From positions 1 to 43,457 of the forward strand of contig DVFI01000121.1 of assembly GCA_018713305.1 (NCBI GenBank): a stretch of DNA of 43,457 nucleotides. The letters are read 5' to 3'. Numbering within the stretch: position 1 is the first letter of the stretch; the number at the start of each line of letters is the position of its first letter. Both the position numbers and the translations under genes were made by a program. The DNA comes from Candidatus Avichristensenella intestinipullorum. Its GTDB lineage: Bacteria > Bacillota > Clostridia > Christensenellales > Aristaeellaceae. Of this stretch, positions 25,369 through 33,399 are shown one piece after another. Under the pieces are notes generated by a model, which had not been told where the DNA came from, did not search any database, and saw only the letters and a program-made list of their open reading frames with translations.

Positions 25369-26754
25369 GCCCATGGGGTGGTAGCTGTTCCAGAACACGC
25401 TGCTGAGCAGCCGGTTGTCCGTCTGGATGCGCACGATGGAATCCGTGGTGCGCTCCTTCAAAAGGTAATACGCTCTGTCCGGGTATTTTCTGTCGATGAC
25501 ATACTCCATTTGGTTGGTAAGGATGCGCTTCACGAGGCGAATGACCTCCCGCTCGTTCTCGCAGACCATGACGCCTCCGGCCACGCCCGTGCGGAAGTCC
25601 ACCAGCCGGCTGAGCGGATGGACATGGCGGAAGAAGGCGGCGCGGCCGTTTTTTTCCTTGCAGTAGAAAATGGTGGGCTTGCCCAGGCACAGGGCCATGG
25701 CGGCCTCCACGTCCTTGCCGAAAGAGTCCTTATCGCCCGAAGAGTAAATCAGCATCCTGGCGGCCTTGACCATCAGGCATTCGATGAGCCCCTTGTCCTC
25801 GTGCGAGTCCGCCGCGCTGATGGTCGGGTCAAAATAGCGCAAATCGTATGCGCGCAGCTCGTCGCTTTGGAACACGGTTTCACAAAAGCGCGCCATTTCC
25901 ATGAAGTGTTCCTTGGTGCGCATGCTCGTGGCGACATATACGTCCAGGTCGTTGACCAGCGACAGATACAGCTCCGTGTTCTCCAGCGCCATCCGGTGCG
26001 CGCGCTCGAACCGCTCCGAAAGCAGCGCCGCCTTTTTCTCAATATCCGCTTCGTCTTCGGCCTGCTCGTCCAGGATATCGTTGGCCGCAAACAGGGACAG
26101 CTGGTCCGGCTCGCGCTGCAGGTATTCGCCGTCCAGCAGCTTGCGAAACGTCGGATGGCGGATGCCCCTGCGCCTTGCCTCCCGATACGAGGTCTTCAGC
26201 TTTTCCAGCAATTCGCCCTTTCCGTAGATATTGGCGAATGTTTTGCAGGCCATCTCGGAAATAAGATAGCGGTCCTCCTTGGGGATATCATGGAACGGGA
26301 GGGTGCTTCCGCGGCGCTGAATGGCCTCGTCAGGCGTCCTTTGCCGGGCAAAAAACGCTTCCAGCGCCTCATAGGACATCTGCGCCAGCGTGCGAAAGCC
26401 CATGGGGATATTGCCAAAGAGCAGGAGGCAGTCAATGAACAGGCGGTTAAAGCCCCAGCGCAGCTGCTCGATGCTGGCGATGCCGTCGCATGCCTCGGGC
26501 AGCGCAATGGGCTCCAGCCGGTAAAAATGCCGGGGAGCGGTCAGCCAATAGTAGCGAAAGAATCCGTCCGTGACGCAGCAGATGCCCTGAAGCGAGAGCA
26601 GCTGATCCAACTGCACCTTGGTAAGGGGCGACTGCTCGATGCCTTCCAGCACGCGCATCAGGCGCGGGCTGCTGGCCTGGGAGATAAAGCCGCAGATGCC
26701 CTCCGTGTTGGCCATAATGGGTTGAAAGGTCCGGATGATATCGCCGCTGTGCAC
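25354..26754 (-). CDS. Uncharacterised protein with deoxyribosyltransferase-like C-terminal region
   Basis: 466 residues; I do not recognise the family. The N-terminal ~260 residues are mostly helical and include RRGSTLPFHDIPKEDRYL. From about residue 270 there is a Rossmann-like segment: a strand with DVYVATSMRTKEHF, YDLRYFDPTISAADSHEDKGLIE, then RMLIYSSGDKDSFGKDVEAAMALCLGKPTIFY. The pattern strand-S-D-x-G-x-E-x-A-x-GKP is like nucleoside 2-deoxyribosyltransferases and related TIR/SLOG-type nucleotide-binding folds. It starts with GTG 26754 after AGGAGGAG, 37 nt after the namZ-type gene, so the two are co-transcribed. It has no signal peptide or membrane helix. A nucleotide- or NAD-related role is only a suggestion. 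Confidence 0.6.
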   Translation of the reverse strand: MHSGDIIRTFQPIMANTEGICGFISQASSPRLMRVLEGIEQSPLTKVQLDQLLSLQGICCVTDGFFRYYWLTAPRHFYRLEPIALPEACDGIASIEQLRWGFNRLFIDCLLLFGNIPMGFRTLAQMSYEALEAFFARQRTPDEAIQRRGSTLPFHDIPKEDRYLISEMACKTFANIYGKGELLEKLKTSYREARRRGIRHPTFRKLLDGEYLQREPDQLSLFAANDILDEQAEDEADIEKKAALLSERFERAHRMALENTELYLSLVNDLDVYVATSMRTKEHFMEMARFCETVFQSDELRAYDLRYFDPTISAADSHEDKGLIECLMVKAARMLIYSSGDKDSFGKDVEAAMALCLGKPTIFYCKEKNGRAAFFRHVHPLSRLVDFRTGVAGGVMVCENEREVIRLVKRILTNQMEYVIDRKYPDRAYYLLKERTTDSIVRIQTDNRLLSSVFWNSYHPMGGDAP

Positions 26755-26791
26755 AGGCCGCTCCTCCTAGCTGTTTCCGGGCGCCGTTTCG

Positions 26792-27937
26792 TCAATACAG
26801 CAGATATTTCGCCGTCTGCTCGCCAAAGCGGCGCACCGGCTCCCGGCTCTGTTCCACAAGCGCCTTCGCGCTGCACTGTCCGGTCCGGTAGGCGTTGGTG
26901 CCCAGGAGCCTGTCGAGCGTATAGATGCCCTGCTCGTTTTTGCCCAGGAACTCCACCTGCTCCGGATACATGTCCCGAAGGGTATCCAGCAGGTACAGGC
27001 CGCCCGCGAACACGTCGCTCCGCTCCCTGTCGGTGATGTGCATCTGCACGCCATGGCACAGCGCGCCCTGATGCTTATTGAACATCGGGCAGAAAGAGGT
27101 GCGCCGGAAATGCAGCCCCTCCAGCCCCAGCGCGTTCATGCGCTTTTCCAGCGCCGCCCCGTCCACAAACGGCGCGCCGATGATCTGGAACGGCTGCGTG
27201 GTGCCGCGGCCCTCGCTGAGGTTGGTTCCTTCAAAGATGCAGGTGCCGATATAGCACAGCGCCGCCGCCAAATCCGGGCAGTTCGGCGAAGGGGCGACCC
27301 AGGGCAGGTCCGTATCGTCCAGATACATCTCCCGCCGCCAGCCCTGCAGGGGCACCACGGTCACATCCACGTCCAGATGCAGATAGTCCCGCACGTAGCG
27401 CGCAAATTCGCCAATGGTCAGCGCGTACTGGGTCGGCAGCTCGTAATCCCCCACGAAGGAAGAAAAGCGCGTATCCAGGACCGTGCCGCAGCGTTTGACG
27501 CCGCCCAGCGGATTGACACGGTCCAGGACGACCACGTCCTTGCCGGCGCGCGCGCAGGACTCCATGGCATAGGAAAGGGAATACAGATAGGTATAAAAAC
27601 GGGCGCCCACGTCCTGCATGTCAAACACCAGAACGTCGAAAGCGTCCAGCATTTCGTCGCTGAAATGGCAGTGCTTGCCGTAAGCGCTAAAGACGGTCAC
27701 GCCCGTTGCCTCGTCTACGAAAGTATCCACCGCCTTGCCCGCCTGGATATCGCCGCGAATCCCATGTTCTACGGCAAACATGGCGGTCAGGCGGAAATCC
27801 CGTCCAATCCGGTCAATGGTGCTGACCAGTTCGTGGTCCACGCCCGTGGGGTTGGTCATCAGGCCGACCCGCCGGCCCGACAGCTGCCGCGCGACCGTAT
27901 CCAGACGGTCAATTCCGCTGAGCACATGATATCGCAT
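26792..27937 (-). CDS. NamZ-type exo-beta-N-acetylmuramidase (DUF1343, GH171)
   Basis: 381 residues of the DUF1343 family, characterised as exo-acting N-acetylmuramidase releasing MurNAc from muropeptide-derived sugar chains. Visible family blocks are RRVGLMTNPTGVD, FAVEHGIRGD, VLVFDMQDVGARFYTYLYSL, VLDRVNPLGG, PLQGWRR, PSPNCPDL and GTNLSEGRGTTQPF. No signal peptide is seen, so it would act in the cytoplasm on recovered fragments. ATG 27937 has GGAGGGCTTTG upstream. First gene of a two-gene transcript. Confidence 0.9.
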   Translation of the reverse strand: MRYHVLSGIDRLDTVARQLSGRRVGLMTNPTGVDHELVSTIDRIGRDFRLTAMFAVEHGIRGDIQAGKAVDTFVDEATGVTVFSAYGKHCHFSDEMLDAFDVLVFDMQDVGARFYTYLYSLSYAMESCARAGKDVVVLDRVNPLGGVKRCGTVLDTRFSSFVGDYELPTQYALTIGEFARYVRDYLHLDVDVTVVPLQGWRREMYLDDTDLPWVAPSPNCPDLAAALCYIGTCIFEGTNLSEGRGTTQPFQIIGAPFVDGAALEKRMNALGLEGLHFRRTSFCPMFNKHQGALCHGVQMHITDRERSDVFAGGLYLLDTLRDMYPEQVEFLGKNEQGIYTLDRLLGTNAYRTGQCSAKALVEQSREPVRRFGEQTAKYLLY

Positions 27938-28013
27938 GTCACAAAGCCCTCCGTTTCCGAAAATCGGCCGGGCCGTCCGGGCGGCCCGCGCCCGCTCCAG
28001 GTTCTCTAGGCTC

Positions 28014-28042
28014 TATATACCATACCGACCCGCCCCTGTCAA
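28014..28042 (-). promoter_or_regulatory. Promoter of the namZ-type gene
   Basis: Minus-strand TTGACA (28037-28042), a 17-bp spacer and TATATA (28014-28019), about 75 nt before the start codon. Confidence 0.7.
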
Positions 28043-28201
28043 GGCGGCGGCGCGCAGGCGTTTCCACCATGCGCATATAAAAAGGAAGCGATGCTGCAGG
28101 CAGCCCCAGGCCGTCGTTCCCTTGCATCGCACGGAAAACCGCATGGCCATCACCGGCGCCGCCGAGCCGGGCGCCCGCTGCATCCTCCCCGGGCGGCGGT
28201 C

Positions 28202-28232
28202 CGCCGCGAGGAGCGGCTGCAAGCCGCTTCCG
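28202..28232 (-). repeat. Dispersed repeat module B, copy 2 (inverted)
   Basis: Reverse-strand copy of 208-238 with one mismatch in 31. It contains an AGCGGCT-GCA-AGCCGCT hairpin and opens the hairpin cluster that fills this 468-nt intergenic stretch (27938-28405). Beyond the promoter, this repeat and the hairpins I see nothing else there. Confidence 0.65.
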
Positions 28233-28234
28233 CT

Positions 28235-28315
28235 ATCATGTTCCGGCCGTGCGCTTTGCGCACAGGAACATGATGTTCCCTTCGCTGCAAGGCTGAGAAA
28301 CAGCCTTGCAGCGAA
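28235..28315. repeat. Two large perfect hairpins in tandem
   Basis: First hairpin: ATCATGTTCC (28235-28244) with GGAACATGAT (28265-28274), and inside it GTGCGC/GCGCAC. Second: TTCGCTGCAAGGCTG (28281-28295) with CAGCCTTGCAGCGAA (28301-28315), a perfect 15-bp stem with a 5-nt loop. Neither has a T-tract. Role unknown; they could be terminators, mRNA 3' protection or repeat remnants. Confidence 0.55.
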
Positions 28316-28318
28316 AGG

Positions 28319-28376
28319 CCGTCGACAAGGCTTTGTCGACGGTCAAAACTGCCTGCACGGCCATGCCGCGCAGGCA
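28319..28376 (-). terminator. Terminator region of the eut microcompartment operon
   Basis: Reading the minus strand, the first hairpin has TGCCTGC/GCAGGCA arms (28350-28376, inner CGGC/GCCG, loop cat) and is followed by GTTTTG. The second (28319-28342) has the CCGTCGACAA/TTGTCGACGG stem also found after rplA, followed by CCTTTCG. They lie 30 nt past the phosphodiesterase stop. Confidence 0.6.
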
Positions 28377-28405
28377 ATTTCGCGCGATTCGGCGTCTGCC
28401 CGCCT

Positions 28406-29134
28406 TTATTTCGCCTCCCGCAGCGCCTCCAGCGCCCGATCGGGGAAATTGGTAATGATGCGGTCCGCGCCCGCCGCGATGACCGCGCGCAGATGCTCCG
28501 GCGTGTTCACGGTCCATGGGTTGACTTCCAGCCCCAGCGCGTGCGCCTGCTCGCATTCGCCCTTCACAAGCAGCTCGGACATATGCGGATGCAGCGCGTT
28601 CAATCCCAGACTGTGCGCGTACTCCCACGGGCGTACCAGCGTGGCATGGTAGAGCGCACCGCAGGGAATCGAGGCGTCCATCTCTTTGAGATGCACCAGG
28701 CTGTAATGGTTGAAGCTGGAATAGAGCACGCGATCGGTCATGCCCATTTGGGCCGCCAGTTCCACGCATTTTTCCTCCAGGCGCTCATAGAAGATAACGC
28801 TGTTCTTCAGCTCCACGTTGACGTGCAGCCCGTAGGGCTTGAGCAGCTCGTATACCTCGCGCAGCGTGGGCAGGGTCGCGTCTGCGCATTCGGGATGCGT
28901 TTTATTAAAGCGGAAGCGCTTCAGCTCGGCCGTGGTCATCTGGCAGATGTATCCGCTCCCGTCGCTGACCCTGTCGATGGTTTCATCGTGCGCCACGACG
29001 ATTTCTCCGTCCTTGGCGATATGCACGTCCAGCTCCACGCCATAGGCGCCCATCTTTGCAGCCAGTTCAAAAGCCTCCAAGGTGTTTTCCGGCGCATACC
29101 CCGACGCGCCGCGATGTGCATAGACGACTTGCAT
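28406..29134 (-). CDS. Glycerophosphodiester phosphodiesterase (UgpQ/GlpQ-like)
   Basis: 242 residues of the GDPD TIM-barrel family, which cleaves glycerophosphodiesters to glycerol 3-phosphate and an alcohol such as ethanolamine or choline. Motifs: AHRGASGYAPENTLEAF, GVELDVHIAKDGEIVVAHDETIDRVSDGSG, HVNVELKN and PWTVNTPEHL; the catalytic His of HRG and of VAHD and the acidic metal ligands are present. There is no signal peptide, so it acts inside the cell. The start is ATG 29134; its GAGGAGG site lies over the pduT stop, making it the last gene of the eut operon. That linkage suggests glycerophosphoethanolamine as substrate (inference). Confidence 0.9.
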   Translation of the reverse strand: MQVVYAHRGASGYAPENTLEAFELAAKMGAYGVELDVHIAKDGEIVVAHDETIDRVSDGSGYICQMTTAELKRFRFNKTHPECADATLPTLREVYELLKPYGLHVNVELKNSVIFYERLEEKCVELAAQMGMTDRVLYSSFNHYSLVHLKEMDASIPCGALYHATLVRPWEYAHSLGLNALHPHMSELLVKGECEQAHALGLEVNPWTVNTPEHLRAVIAAGADRIITNFPDRALEALREAK

Positions 29135-29148
29135 GATACCGTACCTCC

Positions 29149-29694
29149 TCAAAGCATAGAATCAAATATTTCTTCCCGCGGTGAGGGAATTACACAGGTG
29201 GAGACCAGCAGGCCCTTGGCCTTCGCTTCGGCGATGCCCGCGTCGACCGCCGCCTGCACTGCCGCCACCTCCCCGGAAAGCGATACATAGGATTTCCCGC
29301 CAATTCCCAGGCCCAGGCGAACCTCCAGCAGCCGCACGTCGGCCGCCTTGGCCGCCGCGTCCGCACCAACGACGGAAGCGGCGATGGAGTAAAACTCCAT
29401 CACGCCCAGCGCCTGCACGCCGCGCGTCTGGGCGCAGCCGGCAATCGCGGGGATGACCTGGGGTTCCAGGCTGGCGATGGTCAAATCGTCCACCAGGCAG
29501 TCGCGTGCCAGCGCCCGCCCCGCGTCCATCGCAGCCTTCACCGCCGCCACCTCGCCGGAGATGACCACGGTATACTTGCCCGGGCAGACCGAGCCGGCCT
29601 TGAGCAGCGTTACCTCCGCGGCCTTGAGCATCGCGTCGCCCGCCTCCACGCCGCGCGCAATGCTGTTCAGCTCCAAAAGACCCAGCGAAATCAC
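29149..29694 (-). CDS. PduT-like tandem-BMC shell protein
   Basis: 181 residues with two BMC domains in tandem, forming a pseudohexameric trimer on the microcompartment facet. It aligns well with PduT (ISLGLLELNSIARGVEAGDAMLKAAEVTLL... VMEFYSIAASVVGADAAAKAADVRLLEV... VIPSPREE). In PduT a 4Fe-4S cluster at the trimer pore is held by Cys108 (SVAACICAAD); here the position is Ser107 (SIAASVVGAD), so no cluster is expected by that route. GTG 29694 overlaps the PduS-like stop (GTGA) and follows AGGGAGG. Confidence 0.9.
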   Translation of the reverse strand: MISLGLLELNSIARGVEAGDAMLKAAEVTLLKAGSVCPGKYTVVISGEVAAVKAAMDAGRALARDCLVDDLTIASLEPQVIPAIAGCAQTRGVQALGVMEFYSIAASVVGADAAAKAADVRLLEVRLGLGIGGKSYVSLSGEVAAVQAAVDAGIAEAKAKGLLVSTCVIPSPREEIFDSML

Positions 29695-31016
29695 CGCGCT
29701 GCCTCCCTTCCAATGACCACCGCGTCCGCGTCCACCCGTTCCACCACCCCGTCGATGCTGGCATGCACGTCCGCCCCCAGCGCGCCGGGCGCCATGCGTC
29801 CCACCGTGTCGCCGCAGCGCACGCGCTCGCCGGGCGCGACGCATGGCGCTGCCGCAACCCCGATATGCTGGCGCAGCGGAATCCGGACTCGTTCGGACGT
29901 TACCTCGACGGCCTGCGCGGGCGTGTCGAACGCATAGGCGCTCACATCGATGCGGGCCATCAGCCGCTCGGTGGGCACCTGGCGGCAGCCGCGCATACGA
30001 TGCGCCGCTTCGGCCGCAAAGTCCGGCCTGGCGCCTTGCCCGCGCAGCGCTTCCTTATACATGCGCTGCACCGCGCGCGGCGAAAGCGACATCGGACACG
30101 CGTACAGCTCGCACACGCCGCATTCCATGCACAGCAGCGGCGAACCGTCCTGCATATCGCGGCCCATGGCGAACGCGCGCATGCTCAGATGCGGCGCAAT
30201 GGGATGGCCGAGCAGATAGCGCGGGCACAAATCCGTACAGGTGCGGCACTGGATGCAGGCGGCCTTTGCGCGGTTGCGCATATGCGCCAGCGGCAGCTCC
30301 GCCTGTCGGACGAGGACGTGCGCCGCAGGAAACACCAGCACGCCACCGCAGGTCTTCGTAACGACCGCATCGTCCTGCGGATGGAGGAGCGTGCCCATCA
30401 TCGGCCCGCCCAGAAACACGCGGTGCTCCCGCACGGTGCAGCCGCCCGCCTGCTCCAGCAGCTCGGAAACCGGCATCCCGACCGGAACGTGATACACGCC
30501 CGGGCGGAGCACGCACCCGGCGACCGTCACATAACGGTGCGTAACCGGGACGCCCGATTGCGCATAGTAAGCGTTGATGGCGGTGGAAACGCTGACCACC
30601 GTTGCCTCCACGCTGGAGGGCAGGCGCAGCGGCGGCACCGCGCGCGCCGTCGCCTCGTAGACGACCGCCTGTTCATCGCCGATAGGATAGACCGCGGGCA
30701 TGGCTTTCACCGATACCCTTTCCAGCGCCAGGCGTTCTATCCCCTCCCGGAGCACGCGGAGCTGCTCTCTGTAATGCTCTTTCAGACAGAGCACGCACTG
30801 TTCCGCGCCCGCCAACGCCCGCAGCGCCTCCGCGCCGCGCAGGAGCGCCTCGGTCTCATGCAGCATGAGGTACTGATCGGAGCGCAGAAGCGGTTCGCAC
30901 TCCGCGGCGTTTATCAGCAGCGTCTTTACCCGGGCGGCCAGCTTCTGATACAGCGGAAAGCCCGCGCCCCCGCCGCCGACCACGCCGCCCGCGCGCAGGC
31001 GTTCCAGCGCATTCAT
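29691..31016 (-). CDS. PduS-like RnfC-family cobalamin reductase
   Basis: 441 residues. The N-terminal Gly-rich flavin/NADH-binding segment is AGGVVGGGGAGFP, with AAECEPLLRSDQYLM typical of RnfC/PduS. An SLBB domain follows, then two 4Fe-4S motifs: CIQCRTCTDLCP and CMECGVCELYACP. PduS reduces corrinoid so that the adenosyltransferase can regenerate adenosylcobalamin inside the compartment; here it would serve ethanolamine ammonia-lyase with EutT. It overlaps eutN upstream (ATGA) and pduT downstream (GTGA). Confidence 0.9.
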   Translation of the reverse strand: MNALERLRAGGVVGGGGAGFPLYQKLAARVKTLLINAAECEPLLRSDQYLMLHETEALLRGAEALRALAGAEQCVLCLKEHYREQLRVLREGIERLALERVSVKAMPAVYPIGDEQAVVYEATARAVPPLRLPSSVEATVVSVSTAINAYYAQSGVPVTHRYVTVAGCVLRPGVYHVPVGMPVSELLEQAGGCTVREHRVFLGGPMMGTLLHPQDDAVVTKTCGGVLVFPAAHVLVRQAELPLAHMRNRAKAACIQCRTCTDLCPRYLLGHPIAPHLSMRAFAMGRDMQDGSPLLCMECGVCELYACPMSLSPRAVQRMYKEALRGQGARPDFAAEAAHRMRGCRQVPTERLMARIDVSAYAFDTPAQAVEVTSERVRIPLRQHIGVAAAPCVAPGERVRCGDTVGRMAPGALGADVHASIDGVVERVDADAVVIGREAAR

Positions 31017-31294
31017 GCGCCGCCCCCGCGCTTGACCTCGTGGATGTCAATGATGGCCACAATGGCCGCGTCCACGGGGGAGTCGGTCTGTCCCAGGGAT
31101 TTGCGGGCGGAAGAGCCCTGCGCCACCAGCACCATCTCGCCAACACCCGCGTCGATGGTGTCCACCGCGACAAAGCACTCTCCCTGGACGTCGCCTTCCA
31201 GCGAGGCGGGCTGCACCATCATCAGCTTGCGGCCCACCAGCGACTCTTCCTTGCGGGTCGCCCACAGATTTCCTACTACCTTCGCAATAATCAT
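31013..31294 (-). CDS. EutN/CcmL-type microcompartment vertex protein
   Basis: 93 residues of the pentameric BMV family that caps the icosahedral vertices. Seen: MIIAKVVGNLWATRKEESLVGRKL, a central DTIDAGVGEMVLVAQGSSARK and a final ... AIVAIIDIHEVKR. It overlaps both neighbours by 4 bp. Confidence 0.95.
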   Translation of the reverse strand: MIIAKVVGNLWATRKEESLVGRKLMMVQPASLEGDVQGECFVAVDTIDAGVGEMVLVAQGSSARKSLGQTDSPVDAAIVAIIDIHEVKRGGGA

Positions 31295-32220
31295 TTGGGT
31301 GCCTCCAACGTGATATGCAGGCTCTTGGCCGTATCGCGCGCCAGCGGCGTCACCAGCTGCCCCCGGCGGAGCACAATCTTCTGCGCGCCCTGCCCGGCCA
31401 ACGTGCGCAGCACCTGCTCCGTAAGCGCCTTGCCTTCAAAAGAGCACGCAGTAGCCTGGTCGGAGCACGCCGCCTCGGCGCACTGCTCCCCCGCATCCCT
31501 GCCGGTGCATGCTCCCACCAGTTCGCATGTGCACGCGCCGCTCACCCCCGCCGCGTTGGCCTCGTCCGCATCGATGTGCAGCGCCAGCGCGGAAGCGTCC
31601 GTGACCCGTACCGCCACGTCCTCCAGCACCAGCGGCCTTGTTCCGCACACCCGCACGGATACGCGCTGCCCGTCCCTGAGCCCGTAGCACGCGGCCTGCG
31701 GCGGGGTCATATGCAGATGCCGCCGGGCGATAATGGCCGCCTCGCGCGACAGGAACGCCTCCCCTGCCTGCAGCGTCACGCGGGCCGCGCCGCGAAGGTC
31801 GCCGGACATGCGAACCGGCGGTTGAATGCCCAGGGCGCGGGCGTCGGTAGCGGAAATCTCCACCTGGGTTTCCCTGCGCGGCGGTCCGAGCACCGCGACG
31901 TTTTCCAGGACTCCCTTGGGGCCGATGAGCCGCAGGCGGAGCGTGGACAAAAACTGGCCGGGCTGGGAAATATCCCGCACTTTTTCCAGCGTGCGCACGC
32001 CAAAGAGCGCCTGAAGATCCTCCTCTGACAGGTGCACATGGCGGGCGGACAGCTCCGCGGGGATGACCGGGCGCTCGGTTCGGCGCTCGGCACAGCCGGC
32101 CGATGCGTCCGCCCCGCCGGCGGGCGCGCCCAAACCGTCCGCAGCGCCTTCCTGCTTCGCCCCGCCTTCGGCCGCAAGCCTCTCCAGCACGGCGCGGACA
32201 ATGGCGTCAATCCGGTCCAT
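31291..32220 (-). CDS. PduL-type phosphate acyltransferase with extra Cys-rich and C-terminal segments
   Basis: 309 residues, against about 210 in plain PduL. Residues 1-18 (MDRIDAIVRAVLERLAAE) look like an amphipathic encapsulation peptide, followed by a Gly/Ala linker. The core has the PduL zinc patterns SARHVHLSEEDL and RRHLHMTP plus IDADEAN, and converts acetyl-CoA to acetyl phosphate. Then come six Cys within about 32 residues (CTC... CTG... QCAEAACSDQATAC). The last 45 residues (ALTEQVLRTL... RGQLVTPLARDTAK) resemble the N-terminus of EutT. Start ATG 32220 after GGAGGGGTG. Confidence 0.88.
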   Translation of the reverse strand: MDRIDAIVRAVLERLAAEGGAKQEGAADGLGAPAGGADASAGCAERRTERPVIPAELSARHVHLSEEDLQALFGVRTLEKVRDISQPGQFLSTLRLRLIGPKGVLENVAVLGPPRRETQVEISATDARALGIQPPVRMSGDLRGAARVTLQAGEAFLSREAAIIARRHLHMTPPQAACYGLRDGQRVSVRVCGTRPLVLEDVAVRVTDASALALHIDADEANAAGVSGACTCELVGACTGRDAGEQCAEAACSDQATACSFEGKALTEQVLRTLAGQGAQKIVLRRGQLVTPLARDTAKSLHITLEAPK

Positions 32221-32223
32221 GGT

Positions 32224-32883
32224 TCACCCCTCCCGAATGGCCGTGCGCAGCTCGAGCACATAAAAGAAGCTGGACAGCCGGTTGAGCGCCGTTACCAAAT
32301 CGAGCCGGTCCAGCCGGTCGCCATGGTCGAACGCCGTCACCGCCGCCACCTCCGCCTCGCGAGTCAGCGCGCGCAGCCGGTTCATCTGCAGCGAAAGCCT
32401 GCCCTGCTCCGGCGCGGGCAGAATATGGCCGGGATACCCGAATGTCTGCGGCCGGTGCGAAGCGGCGCGCACCTCGTCCGCCGTCAGGCCGTCCAGCTTC
32501 CAGTCCGGCAGCGGGGTCCCCTTTACGTCGCAGGCCAGCACGTTGCGCACCAGCTCCAGCGCGTCCTGCAGGCCTGCGCGCACTTCGCACGGCGCGTCCA
32601 GCAGGCACAGCAGCAGCTCGCTTTGCAGCGTATCCAGCTTTCCGCGCAGCGCGATGCGCGGATGCGCCTTGGAGACCAGCTCCGCGCCTGTCAGGTGCGT
32701 CCGGTGCTCCGGCTTTTTCCCTTCCGGGGGCCGTTTGGGCCTCTCCCCGATTTTATACAGCCGCAAATCCATCAGGTATTGACGCGCCGCCGGCGTCAGC
32801 CTGGCGTCCGGCGGCACATCGAAATGCTCCGGTACGCCGGAGGCAAAGCGGCTGCGCAGCTCCCGCTCGGTAATGTAATGCAT
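32224..32883 (-). CDS. EutT-type ATP:cob(I)alamin adenosyltransferase
   Basis: 219 residues. N-terminal segment YITERELR... PPDARLTPAARQYL, then HLTGAELVSKAHPRIALRGKLDTLQSE and a C-terminal VVTALNRLSSFFYVLELR-like helix, all as in EutT. It makes the adenosylcobalamin cofactor of EutBC. The HX11CCX2C metal motif of enterobacterial EutT is absent; the stretch between the N-terminal module and HLTG is short and Cys-free, as reported for Listeria-type EutT. ATG 32883 follows AAGGGAGG. Between it and the upstream shell gene is a 211-nt gap with a GCCTGCT/AGCAGGC hairpin (32948-32969). Confidence 0.85.
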   Translation of the reverse strand: MHYITERELRSRFASGVPEHFDVPPDARLTPAARQYLMDLRLYKIGERPKRPPEGKKPEHRTHLTGAELVSKAHPRIALRGKLDTLQSELLLCLLDAPCEVRAGLQDALELVRNVLACDVKGTPLPDWKLDGLTADEVRAASHRPQTFGYPGHILPAPEQGRLSLQMNRLRALTREAEVAAVTAFDHGDRLDRLDLVTALNRLSSFFYVLELRTAIREG

Positions 32884-33094
32884 ATGTTTCCTCCCTTGCC
32901 GCAGGTTTTCCCCCGCGAAGTCCGGCGCGCGGACGGCGCGTTAGGAAGCCTGCTCTCCTGCCAGCAGGCGCTGAAACGCCTTGACGGCGTTCACCCGGAT
33001 GCGGAGCACCGTCGCTGGGCGCTCTCGCCGTGCCGGAGCACGCCGCAGCTTCGGCCCATGCTCCGCCAGGCCGTCAGGGCGCGCGCACGGGGCG

Positions 33095-33373
33095 TTATTC
33101 GCGCGTGGGGAGAATGGCGTTGACTTCCTCGTGCGGACGGGGAATGACGTGCGTAGACACCAGATGTCCGACGCGCTCGGCCGCCGCCGCGCCCGCGTCC
33201 ACCGCAGCCTTCACCGCGCCCACCTCGCCGCGCACCATCACCGTCACAAGGCCGCCGCCGACATGCACCTTGCCGATAAGGGTGACGTTGGCGGCCTTGA
33301 CCATGGCGTCCGCCGCTTCGATGGAGCCGACCAGGCCGCGGGTTTCAATCATGCCCAGAGCGATAAGATCCAT
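33095..33373 (-). CDS. EutM/PduA-like BMC-H shell protein 2
   Basis: 92-residue single-BMC hexamer protein ([38 protein letters not shown]... [10 protein letters not shown]). It is a close paralogue of the shell protein just upstream. ATG 33373 follows CAGGAGGG; the longer frame includes spacer. Such hexamers tile the facets and their pores pass small molecules. Confidence 0.95.
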   Translation of the reverse strand: MDLIALGMIETRGLVGSIEAADAMVKAANVTLIGKVHVGGGLVTVMVRGEVGAVKAAVDAGAAAAERVGHLVSTHVIPRPHEEVNAILPTRE

Positions 33374-33399
33374 TGCGTTTCCCTCCTGCGAAAAGTCGA

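Noticed and set aside
28202..28376. CRISPR array
   Set aside because: The hairpins differ from each other, there are no regular spacers and no cas genes.
32884..33094. Possible small gene between the second EutM-like gene and eutT
   Set aside because: A minus-strand frame ending near 32941 stays open but has no good start or ribosome site and no similarity I recognise; hairpins explain the spacing better.
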